From: Streptomyces chromofuscus
GTDB lineage: Bacteria > Actinomycetota > Actinomycetes > Streptomycetales > Streptomycetaceae
Assembly: GCF_015160875.1 (NCBI RefSeq)
Contig: NZ_CP063374.1
Coordinates: 1,240,001-1,304,000 of the forward strand
Length of the DNA: 64,000 bases
Direction: 5' to 3'
Shown: piece by piece, positions 44,737 to 53,841 of the stretch
How the letters are laid out: each line of letters begins with the position of its first letter
How positions within the stretch are numbered: position 1 is the first letter of the stretch
The notes under the pieces: model-generated
Told to the model about the DNA's origin: nothing
Database searches by the model: none
The model's input: the letters and a program-made list of their open reading frames with translations, nothing else
Translations under genes and position numbers: made by a program

Positions 44737-45429
44737 TCAGGCCAGTTCGGCCAGGTTCGGGATGCGCCAGTCCACCGGCTCGTGCCCCTGCCGCGCGATC
44801 GCCTCGTTGATCTGCGTGAACGGCCGGGAACCGAAGAACTTCTTCGCCGACAGCGGCGAGGGGTGCGCGCCCTTCACCACCACGTGCCGGGCCTCGTCGA
44901 TCAACGGCAGCTTCTTCTGCGCGTAGTTCCCCCACAGCACGAACACCGCCGGGTCGGGCCGCTCGGCCACCGCGCGGATCACCGCGTCGGTGAACTTCTC
45001 CCAGCCCTTGCCCTTGTGCGAGTTCGCCTCGCCGCCCCGGACCGTCAGCACCGCGTTGAGCAACAGCACGCCCTGCCGGGCCCACGGCATGAGATAGCCG
45101 TTGTCCGGGACCGGCAGGCCGAGCTCCTCCTGCATCTCCTTGTAGATGTTGCGCAGCGAGGGCGGGGTCTTCACCCCGGGGCGGACCGAGAAGCACAGCC
45201 CGTGGCCCTGCCCCTCGCCGTGGTAGGGGTCCTGGCCGAGGATCAGGACCTTCACCCGCTCGTACGGCGTGGCGTCGAGCGCCGCGAAGACCTCCTCGCG
45301 CGGGGGATGAACGGGACCCTTCGCCCGCTCCTCCTCCACGAACTCCACCAGCTCCTTGAAGTAGGGCTTGTGCAGTTCGTCGCCCAGGACCCCGCGCCAG
45401 GACTCGGGCAGCATGGCGATGTCGGTCAC
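44737..45429 (-). CDS. ung: Uracil-DNA glycosylase
   Basis: 230 residues, family 1 UDG. Water-activating GQDPYH (65-70, Asp67) and HPSPLS (from His189) motifs are intact; LLLNAVLTVRGGEANSHKG and VFVLWGNYAQKK match. It excises uracil from DNA to start base excision repair. GTG 45429 is set by AAGGAAG upstream. Confidence 0.96.
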   Translation of the reverse strand: MTDIAMLPESWRGVLGDELHKPYFKELVEFVEEERAKGPVHPPREEVFAALDATPYERVKVLILGQDPYHGEGQGHGLCFSVRPGVKTPPSLRNIYKEMQEELGLPVPDNGYLMPWARQGVLLLNAVLTVRGGEANSHKGKGWEKFTDAVIRAVAERPDPAVFVLWGNYAQKKLPLIDEARHVVVKGAHPSPLSAKKFFGSRPFTQINEAIARQGHEPVDWRIPNLAELA

Positions 45430-45519
45430 GTCAACTTCCTTACGGTGTGCGGTCGGTTGCAGACCACAGAACCTACCGGCGACCACTGACAACGGGCGCC
45501 GCGGGCCGTCTCCCCAGCC

Positions 45520-47100
45520 TCACCAGCTGGTCTTCCGGGACAGCTCCCACATCATCATGATGGTCGACGGGTCCAGGGAACGCTCGGCGCCGGAGATCTC
45601 CACGCTGGCGGCGACGTACTGCTTGCCCTGCCACAGCGGCAGCAGCCGTACGTCCTGGACGAGGATGTGCTGGGCCTCCTCGAAGTCGGTCTCCACCTGG
45701 CCGCGGTCGCTCTCCCGACGGGAGCGGGGCAGCAGTTCCCCGGTGATCTTCGGCGTGACGTACGGCGTACCGAGGGCGTTCTGCTCGCCGACGAAGGGCG
45801 CGATGTAGTTGTCGGCGTCCGGGAAGTCGGGGAACCAGCCGCGCCCGAACACCGGGTACTCGCCCTTCTGGTAGCCCTCGACGTACTCCTTCCAGGGCCG
45901 GCTCTTGAGGGTGATCTTGAACAGCCCGGAGGCCTCCAGCTGGCGCTTGAGCTCCTTGAACAGAACGGCGGTCTCGGAGCCGTAGCGGTCGCTGGTGTAC
46001 CAGAAAATGAGCGGGACCGGCTCGGTGATGCCGGCCTCGGCGAGGATGTCGCGGGCCTTGTCCGGGTCGGGGTCGCCGAAATTGTCGAAGTAGCCGGTGG
46101 TGTGGCCGGTGAGGCCCTTGGGGACCATCGAGTACAGCGGGTCGACGGTGTCCTTGTAGATGGTGTGGGCGATGGTCGGCCGGTCGATGACCTGGGCGAC
46201 GGCCTTGCGCACGGCCGTCTTGCCGGCCCACTCGTCCTTCGGGTTGAACACCAGGTAGCTGATGTCGGCGCCCGCGCCCTCGACGAGTTGCAGGGTCTCG
46301 TCGGTGTCCTTGCCCTGGAGCGCGACGATGTCGTCGGCGGCGAGACCTCGGTAGGTCAGGTCGATGTCCTGGGCGCGCAGGGCCTGGACCATGGCGCCGG
46401 AGTCCTTGAAGTAGCGGATCGTGACCGCATCGTTTCTTCGCTCGGCGAAGCCCTTGTAGCGGTCGTTGCGGACGAGTTCGGCCTCCGCGCCCTCCTTGTA
46501 GGAGTCGAGGACGTACGGCCCGGAGCCGGTGACGCCGCCGTCCTCGCGCAGGGCGTCGGCCGGGTAGTCGTCGGGGTCGACCACGGACATGGCCGGGGTG
46601 GCCAGCACGAACGGGAAGGTCGCGTCGGGGCTCTTGAGGTGGAAGACCACCTCGCGGTCGCCGCGCGCCTGCACCCGCTCCAGGCTGCCCAGCAGCCCGG
46701 CGGGACCGCTCGGCGCGTTGATGGCCAGGATCCGGTCGATGGAGTGCTTGACGGCCTCGGCGTCCAGCGCGTCGCCGTCGGAGAAGGTCAGCCCTTCGCG
46801 CAGCTCGCAGCGGTACACCCGGTTGGTCGCGTCGGTGAACGCGCAGCTCTCGGCCGCGTCCGGCTGGGGTGCGGTCGCGCCGGTGGGGTAGCTCAGCAGC
46901 GTCTGGTAGATGTTGCGGAACAGCTCCCAGGAGCCGTCCCAGGAAGCGGCCGGATCCAGCGTGCTGGGGGCACTGGTGGTGCCCACGACGATCGGTCCCC
47001 CTTCAGCGGGGTCACCGTCCGAAAACAGGCTGCACCCGGCCACCAGGGATATGGAAGCGATGGCGGCCACTTGCCGCAAGCCTCGGTTCCGGTTGAACAC
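45520..47100 (-). CDS. ABC transporter substrate-binding lipoprotein (SBP_bac_5, oligopeptide type)
   Basis: 526 residues. Signal peptide with lipobox LVAGC (Cys near residue 23), then the SBP_bac_5 fold: FRNIYQTLLSYPTG, LREGLTFSDGDALDAEAVKH and VRKAVAQVIDRPTIAHTIY. It captures peptides or similar ligands; no permease or ATPase genes are adjacent, so it is an orphan. The GTG at 47100 was chosen because GAGGAG lies 7 nt upstream; the GTG at 47106 is too close. Upstream, GATAGGGT may be a -10 box. Confidence 0.85.
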   Translation of the reverse strand: MFNRNRGLRQVAAIASISLVAGCSLFSDGDPAEGGPIVVGTTSAPSTLDPAASWDGSWELFRNIYQTLLSYPTGATAPQPDAAESCAFTDATNRVYRCELREGLTFSDGDALDAEAVKHSIDRILAINAPSGPAGLLGSLERVQARGDREVVFHLKSPDATFPFVLATPAMSVVDPDDYPADALREDGGVTGSGPYVLDSYKEGAEAELVRNDRYKGFAERRNDAVTIRYFKDSGAMVQALRAQDIDLTYRGLAADDIVALQGKDTDETLQLVEGAGADISYLVFNPKDEWAGKTAVRKAVAQVIDRPTIAHTIYKDTVDPLYSMVPKGLTGHTTGYFDNFGDPDPDKARDILAEAGITEPVPLIFWYTSDRYGSETAVLFKELKRQLEASGLFKITLKSRPWKEYVEGYQKGEYPVFGRGWFPDFPDADNYIAPFVGEQNALGTPYVTPKITGELLPRSRRESDRGQVETDFEEAQHILVQDVRLLPLWQGKQYVAASVEISGAERSLDPSTIMMMWELSRKTSW

Positions 47101-47240
47101 GCGCACGCTCCTCGATCTGCCATACCAAGGGTCGGCAGACCCTATCGCAGCCCTGGACGACCTGAAACGTTCTTGCGCGAGGTAAGTGATCAGCTTTTCG
47201 ATGACGACGTTGTCATGGGCCTGTACGGCGACGACATGTC

Positions 47241-47310
47241 GACAGGGGCGCCGTTTCCGTCGACGGAATCGCGTCACACGACCACCGTGGACGGAGCCGG
47301 CGCCCCTGTC
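47241..47310 (-). terminator. Long inverted repeat downstream of the SDR operon
   Basis: GACAGGGGCGCCG (47241-47253) pairs perfectly with CGGCGCCCCTGTC (47298-47310), and the imperfect stem extends to about 24 bp. It begins 19 bp after the stop of the second SDR gene. Confidence 0.75.
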
Positions 47311-47328
47311 CGAAAGGACCCGATCCGG

Positions 47329-48090
47329 TCAGCCGACCCCCGCGTTGAGGAAGATGCCGCCGTCCACGACGAGCGTCTGCCCGGTGATCCAGTCGGCCTG
47401 CTCGGAGGTGAGGAACGCGGCGGCGCCGCCGATGTCTGAGGGCACCCCGAGCCGGCCGAGCGGGTAGGCCGCGGCGGCCTCCTCCTCCCGGCCCTCGTAA
47501 AGGGCCTGCGCGAACTTGGTCTTCACGACGGCGGGGGCGATGGCGTTGACCCGCACCCGGGGCGCGAACTCGTGCGCCAGCTGGAGGGTCAGGTTGATCA
47601 TTGCGGCCTTGCTGATGCCGTACGCGCCGATGAAGGGCGAGGCGGAGACGCCGGCCACGGACGCGATGTTGACGATGGCGCCGCCGTTGTCCTTCTGCCA
47701 GGCGTGCCAGGTCTTCTGGGCGAACCCGAGCGCCGAGACGACGTTGGTCTCGAAGACCTTGCGCGCCACGTCGAGGTCCAGGTCGGCGATCGGCCCGAAC
47801 ACCGGGTTGGTACCGGCGTTGTTGACCAGGTAGTCGACCCGGCCGAAGGCCTCCATCGTGCGCTCGACGGCGACGGCCTGGTGGTCGACGTCGTGGGCCT
47901 TGCCGGCGACGCCGATGACCCGCTCGGCGCCGAGCCGTTCGACGGCCTCCTTCAGGGCCTCCTCGTTGCGGCCGGTGATGCAGACGCGGTCACCGCGTGC
48001 CACCAGCGCCTCGGCGATGCCGTGGCCGATGCCGCGGCTGGCGCCCGTGACGAGCGCGACCTTGCCGGAGAGTTCAGGCAGTTCAGTCAT
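47329..48090 (-). CDS. SDR family oxidoreductase (3-oxoacyl-ACP reductase-like)
   Basis: 253 residues. TGASRGIGHGIAEAL cofactor loop, NNAGTNP, catalytic Ser in NIASVAG, YGISK pair, C-terminal ADWITGQTLVVDGG. FabG-like; the substrate may be an acyl-CoA or ACP thioester. It lies 11 bp downstream of another FabG-like gene and is almost certainly co-transcribed. The pair ends at the long terminator. Confidence 0.88.
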   Translation of the reverse strand: MTELPELSGKVALVTGASRGIGHGIAEALVARGDRVCITGRNEEALKEAVERLGAERVIGVAGKAHDVDHQAVAVERTMEAFGRVDYLVNNAGTNPVFGPIADLDLDVARKVFETNVVSALGFAQKTWHAWQKDNGGAIVNIASVAGVSASPFIGAYGISKAAMINLTLQLAHEFAPRVRVNAIAPAVVKTKFAQALYEGREEEAAAAYPLGRLGVPSDIGGAAAFLTSEQADWITGQTLVVDGGIFLNAGVG

Positions 48091-48101
48091 GTCCGTGATC
48101 C

Positions 48102-48863
48102 CTAGTCGAGCGGTCCGCCGGCGACGTACAGCACCTGGCCGGAGACGAATCCGGCCGCGTCGCCGGTGAAGAAGGCGATGGCGTTGGCGATGTCGTCGGG
48201 CTCGCCGACCCGCTGGACGGGGATCATGGACGCTGCGGCGGCCTTGAAGTCCTCGAAGCCCATGCCGACCCGCTCGGCGGTCGCGGCGGTCATGTCGGTG
48301 GCGATGAAGCCGGGGGCGACGGCGTTCGCGGTGACGCCGAACTTGCCGAGCTCCTTGGCGAGGGTCTTGGTGAAGCCCTGCAGACCGGCCTTGGCGGCCG
48401 AGTAGTTGACCTGGCCGCGGTTGCCGAGGGCGGAGGAGGAGGAGAGGTTGACGATCCGGCCGAAGCCCGCGTCCACCATGTACTTCTGACAGGCCTTCGA
48501 CATCAGGAAGGCGCCGCGCAGGTGCACGTTCATGACGGTGTCCCAGTCGGCGACGCTCATCTTGAACAGCAGGTTGTCGCGGAGCACGCCCGCGTTGTTG
48601 ACGAGGATCGTCGGCGCGCCGAGCTCCTCGGCGACGCGTGCGACGGCCGCCTCGACCTGCGCCTCGTCGGAGACGTCGCAGCCGACCGCGATGGCCTTGC
48701 CGCCCGCCGCGGTGATCTTCTCCACGGTGTCCTTGCAGGCGGCCTCGTCGAGGTCCAGCACGGCGACCGCGCGGCCCTCGGCCGCCAGGCGTACGGCGGT
48801 GGCGGCGCCGATGCCGCGCGCGGCACCGGTGACGACTGCGACCCGCTGCTCAGTGGTGGGCAT
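48102..48863 (-). CDS. 3-oxoacyl-ACP reductase (FabG-like SDR)
   Basis: 253 residues. VTGAARGIGAATAVRL, NNAGVLRDNLLFKM, NLSSSSALG, YSAAKAG, and FVSGQVLYVAGGPLD fit FabG-type classical SDRs, with the NNAGVLRD segment often seen in PHB or fatty-acid reductases. First gene of a two-SDR operon. The ATG follows GGCGAGGAGAAGCAGCA, a clear ribosome site. Confidence 0.88.
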   Translation of the reverse strand: MPTTEQRVAVVTGAARGIGAATAVRLAAEGRAVAVLDLDEAACKDTVEKITAAGGKAIAVGCDVSDEAQVEAAVARVAEELGAPTILVNNAGVLRDNLLFKMSVADWDTVMNVHLRGAFLMSKACQKYMVDAGFGRIVNLSSSSALGNRGQVNYSAAKAGLQGFTKTLAKELGKFGVTANAVAPGFIATDMTAATAERVGMGFEDFKAAAASMIPVQRVGEPDDIANAIAFFTGDAAGFVSGQVLYVAGGPLD

Positions 48864-48997
48864 TGCTGCTTCTCCTCGCCTTGGGATGCGGCCCAGCGGC
48901 GCGCTCCCCAATGAGCGACCGCTTAGTACCTTCAGCAGACGTGACGCTAGAAGCCCTGGCACCCGGTGTCAACGGCCCATCGGGTGCATGTGATCCA

Positions 48998-49414
48998 TCA
49001 CCGCACCAGCAGGTCGAGCAGCCGTTCGGTCTCGGCCGCCGGATCGACGGTCAGCCCCGTGTGCACGGGCCCGGGCTGGACGACCGTGGACCGGGGCGCG
49101 ATCAGCCAGCGGAAACGCCGCCCGGCGTCGTCGCCCGCCGCCTGCCCGGCCGCCTCCCCGCCGCCGCACACGCTCTCCACGGCGCGCAGCGCGGCCCGCA
49201 CCCCGGCCACGTCCGCGTTCGGGTCGAGGGCCAGCAGCCGCGCCTCGTCGAGGTGGGTGCGGGCACCGACGTAGGCCTTGGCGCGGCAGTACACGAGCAC
49301 GCCCGCGTTGATGCACTCGCCCCGCTCGACGCGCGGGACGACCCGCAGCAGCGCGTACTCGAAGACGTCCCGCCCGCCGCCCTGGCCGGCCCTGGTGATG
49401 TGGCGCTCGCTCAC
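48998..49414 (-). CDS. DUF3037 family protein
   Basis: 138 residues: FEYALLRVVPRVERGECINA then GVLVYCRAKAYVGAR at the N-terminus and RRFRWLIAPRSTVVQP near the end match DUF3037. Function unknown. Its GTG start overlaps the stop of the HipA-like gene (GTGA, 49411-49414), so the two proteins are probably made together and may work as a pair. Confidence 0.8.
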   Translation of the reverse strand: MSERHITRAGQGGGRDVFEYALLRVVPRVERGECINAGVLVYCRAKAYVGARTHLDEARLLALDPNADVAGVRAALRAVESVCGGGEAAGQAAGDDAGRRFRWLIAPRSTVVQPGPVHTGLTVDPAAETERLLDLLVR

Positions 49415-50166
49415 TTGACCCCCTCGACGCGTTCGTGGATGACGGCGGCGCGCGCGAGCAGTGGCCGCGCGTAGGCCCGGCGCAGGTCGTCCGGCGTGTC
49501 GAAGCCCGGTTCGCCGGTCAGCCAGGCGTCGGGGATCGCGGCGGTGACCTCGGCCAGCAGTTCCTCGGTGACCAGCGGCGCCAGCGCGGCGGCGGCCCCG
49601 GCGACGTCCGGCGCGAAGGACCGCAGGGCGTGGTCGGAGGCGTCGTACGGGCGGGCGGCGGAGGCGGTGGCGCCCGGCCAGTTGTGGTGCCAGATCATGG
49701 TGGCGCCGTGGTCGATGAGCCACAGGTCGCCGTGCCACATGAGCAGGTTGGGATTGCGCCAGGACCGGTCGACGTTGTTGACCAGCGCGTCGAACCAGAC
49801 GATGCGCCCGGCCTCCTCGGGGCCGACCGCGAAGGCGAGGGGGTCGAAGCCGAGCGCGCCGGACAGGAAGTCCATGCCGAGGTTGGTGCCGCCGCTGGAC
49901 CTGATCAGGTCCTGGACCTGCTGGTCGGGCTCACCGAGCCCGAGCACGGGGTCCAGGTCGACAGCCACCAGGCGGGGCACGCGGAAGCCCAGCCGATGGG
50001 CGAGTTCGCCGCAGACGACCTCCGCGACGAGCGTCTTGCGGCCCTGGCCGGCGCCGGTGAACTTCATCACGTACGTGCCGAGGTCGTCGGCCTCGACGAG
50101 TCCCGGCAGCGAGCCGCCCTCACGCAGCGGCATGATGTAGCGGGTCGCGATGACTTCCTTGAGCAT
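49411..50166 (-). CDS. HipA-like kinase domain protein
   Basis: 251 residues. YVMKFTGAGQGRKTLVAEVV resembles the HipA nucleotide-binding strand and lysine; VWFDALVNNVDRSWRNPNLL has the catalytic Asp/Asn pattern, and LWLIDHGATMIWHHNW the metal Asp. Shorter than HipA toxins (about 440) and lacking their N-terminal subdomain. Possibly a protein or tRNA-synthetase kinase; the target is unknown. TAACCT 6 nt upstream suggests a leaderless message. Confidence 0.78.
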   Translation of the reverse strand: MLKEVIATRYIMPLREGGSLPGLVEADDLGTYVMKFTGAGQGRKTLVAEVVCGELAHRLGFRVPRLVAVDLDPVLGLGEPDQQVQDLIRSSGGTNLGMDFLSGALGFDPLAFAVGPEEAGRIVWFDALVNNVDRSWRNPNLLMWHGDLWLIDHGATMIWHHNWPGATASAARPYDASDHALRSFAPDVAGAAAALAPLVTEELLAEVTAAIPDAWLTGEPGFDTPDDLRRAYARPLLARAAVIHERVEGVK

Positions 50167-50350
50167 CGCCCCAGGTTACTGGGGCGTTCGCGGCCCGCCG
50201 ACCGGCCCCGCGATTACCGCGTTCCGGACGTTCCTGGTACATCTCGATCGAGTGAAGTTGCGTCCCGCCACTGAACTCCGGCCGCCTCACGGCCGTACTG
50301 CTGAACAGATCGGCAGAGATCACCCCGTGTCCGTGGAAGGAAACGTCAGC

Positions 50351-50806
50351 ATGCCCAGCGAATCGCTTCACACCCCGTCGGGTCCTGCCCGTCGCACCGT
50401 CATGGCGGCTGCCGGGGCCGCCGGACTCACCGTCGCACTGACCGCGTGCGGGGCGGGCGAGGACTCCTCCGGTGCCGGCTCCGGCTCCGGCTCCGACGTC
50501 GAGGCGGGTGCCGGGGCCGGCGCCGGAGCCGTGCTCGGCAAGACCTCCGACATCCCCGAGGGCGGGGGGAAGGTGTTCGGGGACGTGGTGGTCACCCAGC
50601 CGACGGCGGGCGAGTACAAGGCGTTCTCCTCCAAGTGCACCCACCAGGGCTGCGCGGTGAAGGACGTCCAGGACGGGGTCATCGTCTGCCCCTGTCACAA
50701 CAGCAGGTTCTCCGCCACCGACGGCAGCGTGCAGCAGGGGCCGGCGACCCAGGCGCTGGCCGCCGCGAAGATCACCGTGGCGGGCGACGAGATCCGTCTC
50801 ACCTGA
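50351..50806 (+). CDS. Tat-exported Rieske iron-sulfur lipoprotein
   Basis: 151 residues. Twin arginine (RR 14-15) with hydrophobic stretch AAAGAAGLTVALTAC; lipobox L-T-A-C33. A Gly/Ala/Ser linker precedes a Rieske domain with Cys96, His98, Cys113 and His116 as cluster ligands and Cys101/Cys115 as the disulfide pair. It probably acts as an electron carrier at the outer membrane face. No oxidoreductase partner is adjacent. ATG 50351 follows GGAAGGAAA. Confidence 0.85.
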   Translation: MPSESLHTPSGPARRTVMAAAGAAGLTVALTACGAGEDSSGAGSGSGSDVEAGAGAGAGAVLGKTSDIPEGGGKVFGDVVVTQPTAGEYKAFSSKCTHQGCAVKDVQDGVIVCPCHNSRFSATDGSVQQGPATQALAAAKITVAGDEIRLT

Positions 50807-51309
50807 CGGCCGTCGCCACCGGGGCCGCTTCGGGCCGCCGAGCACCTCGTCCGTGGTCGCGACCGTGGCGCCCAACGCGAGGGTGTCGGGGATCATCGCG
50901 GGGGTGTGGTCGGCGGACACCCCCGCGACGGCGTGGACGGCACCACGGCCGCGCGGCCGACGTACGACGAGGTCCTCCTCGGCGACCTCGACCGGGGCGC
51001 TGCGCGCACCGCCGTGGAGCCGCGATCTGCCGCACGGGCAGCGGTTCGGCGGCGCGCAAGAGGCGGGCGTCACGGCTCGCGCCCCGGCCGTCGGGGCGGC
51101 GTCGCCGGCTCCGGCAGGGCGCCGGCCGGGCCGACACGCCCTGCTGCCGGGTGGCCCGGCCGGTGGCGCCGCCCACGACAGCGGCGTCCGGGTGATCCAC
51201 GCCATCGCCTGAGACATCGACCACCATTGCACGAAGACGCCAGACGGCCCATCGTGCCCGACGTACCGTCAGGTGCCGTTCTGTCCGAGGGGAAGTCGAG
51301 GGGAAGCGC
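50807..51309. other. No intact gene seen
   Basis: 503 bp. The minus strand reads MSQAMAWITRTPLSWA and later DTLALGATVATTDEVLGG, which is suggestive of a decayed coding piece, but no family was recognised and codon signal is mixed. Confidence 0.4.
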
Positions 51310-51777
51310 ATGACAGCCACTCAGCGCCGGGGCCGGAAGATCATGATGACACCGGGCGAGCTGGACGAGTTCCTGACCGGCCAGCGCACCTGCCGGGTCG
51401 CCACGGTGTCGGCCGACGGGGCACCGCACGTCAGCACCCTGTGGTTCGCCTGGGACGGCACGTCGATGTGGCTGTACTCCGTGGTGCGCAGCAAGCGGTG
51501 GGCCGATCTGCGCCGTGATCCGCGGGTGGCGATCGTGGTCGACACCGGTGAGGAGTACGACGAACTGCGCGGCGTCGAGCTGTCCGGGAGCGTCGAGTTC
51601 GTGGGCGAGATCCCGCGCACCGGGGAGCTGTGCGCCGAACTGGACGCGCCGGAGACGCTGTTCGCCCGCAAGAACTTCGGGCTGGAGGAGATGCCGCACG
51701 ACGGGCGGCACGCGTGGGTGCGGCTCACCCCGTCGAAAACGGTCTCCTGGGACTTCCGCAAGCTGGGGTCGCTGTAG
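51310..51777 (+). CDS. PPOX-class F420/FMN-dependent protein
   Basis: 155 residues, split beta-barrel: FLTGQRTCRVATVSADGAPH, STLWFAWDGTSMWLYSVVRS, KRWADLRRDPRVAIVVDTG. Pyridoxamine-5'-phosphate-oxidase-like superfamily; such proteins bind FMN or F420. The reaction is unknown. ATG with GAGGGGAA upstream. Confidence 0.85.
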   Translation: MTATQRRGRKIMMTPGELDEFLTGQRTCRVATVSADGAPHVSTLWFAWDGTSMWLYSVVRSKRWADLRRDPRVAIVVDTGEEYDELRGVELSGSVEFVGEIPRTGELCAELDAPETLFARKNFGLEEMPHDGRHAWVRLTPSKTVSWDFRKLGSL

Positions 51778-51812
51778 CCCGCGGCAGCCGAGGAGTCCGC
51801 CGCCGCCCGCGG

Positions 51813-52715
51813 TCAGCCGACACGCTCGCCCGCCGCCCGCAGTGCCGCCACCGCCGCCCGGATCGACGGCCGGCGGTCGGCGTCCGCCCGCCAGACCACG
51901 TACACGTGCCGCCGCACCCGCTGCTTCAGCGGCACGGTGACGACTCCGGCGGGTATCGGATGGCGCCCCAGGAGCGGGGCGATGCACACCCCCAGCCCGG
52001 CGGCGACCAGCGCGAGCTGGGTGTGCGTCTCGGGGGCGCGGTGGCTGACGATCGGCTCGACGCCGCGTGAGCGCAGGGTGAACATCAGCCACTCGTGGCA
52101 GAACTCGCCCTGGCCCCAGGTGATCCACTCGTCCTCGGCGAACTCCCCGAGGTCCACCTCGTCACGTCCGGCCAGCGGATGCCCGGCGGGCATCGCCACG
52201 TCGGCGGGATCGTCCAGGATCGACGCCTTGACCAGGCCGTCGGGCAGCGCCATCGGCTTGTTGTACCAGTCCAGGACCACGGCGAGATCCAGGTCGCCGC
52301 GGACCACGCCCTGGATGCAACGCTCCGGTTCCAGCTCGCACGTGCGCAGCCGCAGGCCGGGGTGGGCGGCACGCAGGGTGGCGAGGGCGGTGGGGAACAG
52401 TCCGCGCGCGGCGGTCGGGAACGCCGACAGGCGAAGCTCGCCGGCGACCTGGCCACGCTGCGCCTCCAGGTCGGACTGGGCGAGGGCGACCTGCGACAGG
52501 ATGCGCGCCGCGTGCTCGGCGAGCAGCCGGCCGGCGTCGGTGAGCCGGACGCCCCGACCGTTCTTGGCGAGCAGTTGCTGGCTCACCTCGCGCTCCAGCT
52601 TCGCCAGTTGCTGGGACACGGCCGACGTCGTGATGTGCAGCGCCTCGGCCGCGCCGCTCACCGAGCCGTGCCGGGCGAGAGCGTCGAGGGTGCGGAGACG
52701 GTCCAGGCTCAACAT
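51813..52715 (-). CDS. LysR family transcriptional regulator
   Basis: 300 residues. N-terminal HTH LDRLRTLDALARHGSVSGAA then LHITTSAVSQQLAKLE; C-terminal LTTR effector domain with ELRLSAFPTAARGL and GLGVCIAPLLG. Divergent from an EamA exporter, its probable target. TAGCAT 7 nt before the ATG indicates a leaderless transcript; a dyad covers the -35/spacer region, which suggests autoregulation. Confidence 0.9.
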   Translation of the reverse strand: MLSLDRLRTLDALARHGSVSGAAEALHITTSAVSQQLAKLEREVSQQLLAKNGRGVRLTDAGRLLAEHAARILSQVALAQSDLEAQRGQVAGELRLSAFPTAARGLFPTALATLRAAHPGLRLRTCELEPERCIQGVVRGDLDLAVVLDWYNKPMALPDGLVKASILDDPADVAMPAGHPLAGRDEVDLGEFAEDEWITWGQGEFCHEWLMFTLRSRGVEPIVSHRAPETHTQLALVAAGLGVCIAPLLGRHPIPAGVVTVPLKQRVRRHVYVVWRADADRRPSIRAAVAALRAAGERVG

Positions 52716-52722
52716 GTAAGCG

Positions 52723-52752
52723 ATGCTACGAGATACAGCGTGTGAAATCTCG
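52723..52752. promoter_or_regulatory. Candidate LysR operator
   Basis: CGAGAT (52729-52734) and ATCTCG (52747-52752) form an inverted repeat with a 12-bp spacer. It overlaps the space upstream of the lysR -10 box (TAGCAT on the minus strand, 52723-52728). Confidence 0.5.
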
Positions 52753-52789
52753 CTTGTTCTACGAGGTTGTGTCCAGCATCGTTGCTTCC

Positions 52790-53719
52790 GTGACCACCGC
52801 CACGAGCGACGCCGCCCGCACGCCTGTCCGCATCCGCGCCCGCCGCGCCCTCGACTGGAAGGTCCGCTTCGCCGCCCTGTCGCTGGTCTGGGGCTTCAGC
52901 TTCCTGCTAATCAAGGTGGGCACCGACGGCTACGCCCCTTTTCAGGTGACCCTCGGCCGCCTGGTGTTCGGTACGGCGGTCCTGGCCGCGGCGATGGCCG
53001 TGAAGCGCCAGCGGCTGCCGCGCGGGGCCCGTACCTGGGCGCATCTGACGGTCGCCGCGTTCCTGCTCAACGCGCTGCCGTTCTCGCTGTTCGCGTTCGC
53101 CGAGCTGACGATCCCGTCCACGCTCGCCGGTATCTGCAACGCCACCTCACCGCTGTGGGGCATGGCGCTGTCCCTGGTCGCCCTCTCCGAGGACCGGCCC
53201 ACCCGGGTCCGGGTCGCCGGTCTGGGCCTGGGCTTCCTCGGAGTGCTGACCGTGCTCGGCGCCTGGCAGGGCTTCACCGGCGTCGACCCCACGGGCACGG
53301 CCCTGGCTCTGCTGGCCTCGCTCAGCTACCCCGTCGGCTGGATCTACGTCCGCCGCACGCTCGCCGGGTCCGGCGCCTCGCACCTGTCCCTGACGGGGGC
53401 CCAGCTGCTGCTGGCCACGCTGCAACTCGCGGTCGTCACGCCGCTGTTCACCAGCATGCCGACCCGCTTCCCGGTGGTGCCGCTGCTCGCCGTCGCGGCG
53501 CTGGGCGCCCTGGGCACGGGGTTCGCGGTGCTCATCCAGTACGGCCTGGTCGCGGAGGTCGGCCCGACCACCGCCCAGATGGTCACCTACTTCATCCCGG
53601 TCATCGCCACGGCCGCGGGCGTCACCGTCCTCGGCGAGTCCCTGACGTGGTCCACCCCGGTCGGCGCGGCGATCGTCCTGGCGGGGGCGGCACTGACGCA
53701 GGTCCGGCCGAGGGGGTGA
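52790..53719 (+). CDS. EamA/DMT family transporter
   Basis: 309 residues, ten transmembrane segments in two EamA repeats (SLVWGFSFLLIKVGTDGY first; SLSYPVGWIYVRRTLA second). Exporter of amino acids or related compounds; substrate unknown. GTG 52790 was chosen because the longer GTG at 52742 would put the start inside the LysR dyad. The C-terminal VVPL-type helix ends GAALTQVRPRG. Confidence 0.82.
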   Translation: MTTATSDAARTPVRIRARRALDWKVRFAALSLVWGFSFLLIKVGTDGYAPFQVTLGRLVFGTAVLAAAMAVKRQRLPRGARTWAHLTVAAFLLNALPFSLFAFAELTIPSTLAGICNATSPLWGMALSLVALSEDRPTRVRVAGLGLGFLGVLTVLGAWQGFTGVDPTGTALALLASLSYPVGWIYVRRTLAGSGASHLSLTGAQLLLATLQLAVVTPLFTSMPTRFPVVPLLAVAALGALGTGFAVLIQYGLVAEVGPTTAQMVTYFIPVIATAAGVTVLGESLTWSTPVGAAIVLAGAALTQVRPRG

Positions 53720-53841
53720 CCCGGCCCGCGGCCCGCACCCGGCCGGTGAGCAGCCACACGTGACCGCACCGCGCACCGCGGTTCCACATGCGGCTGAGCC
53801 GTGCACCGCGGTACGCACGTAACCGCGCCGCCCACCACGGC

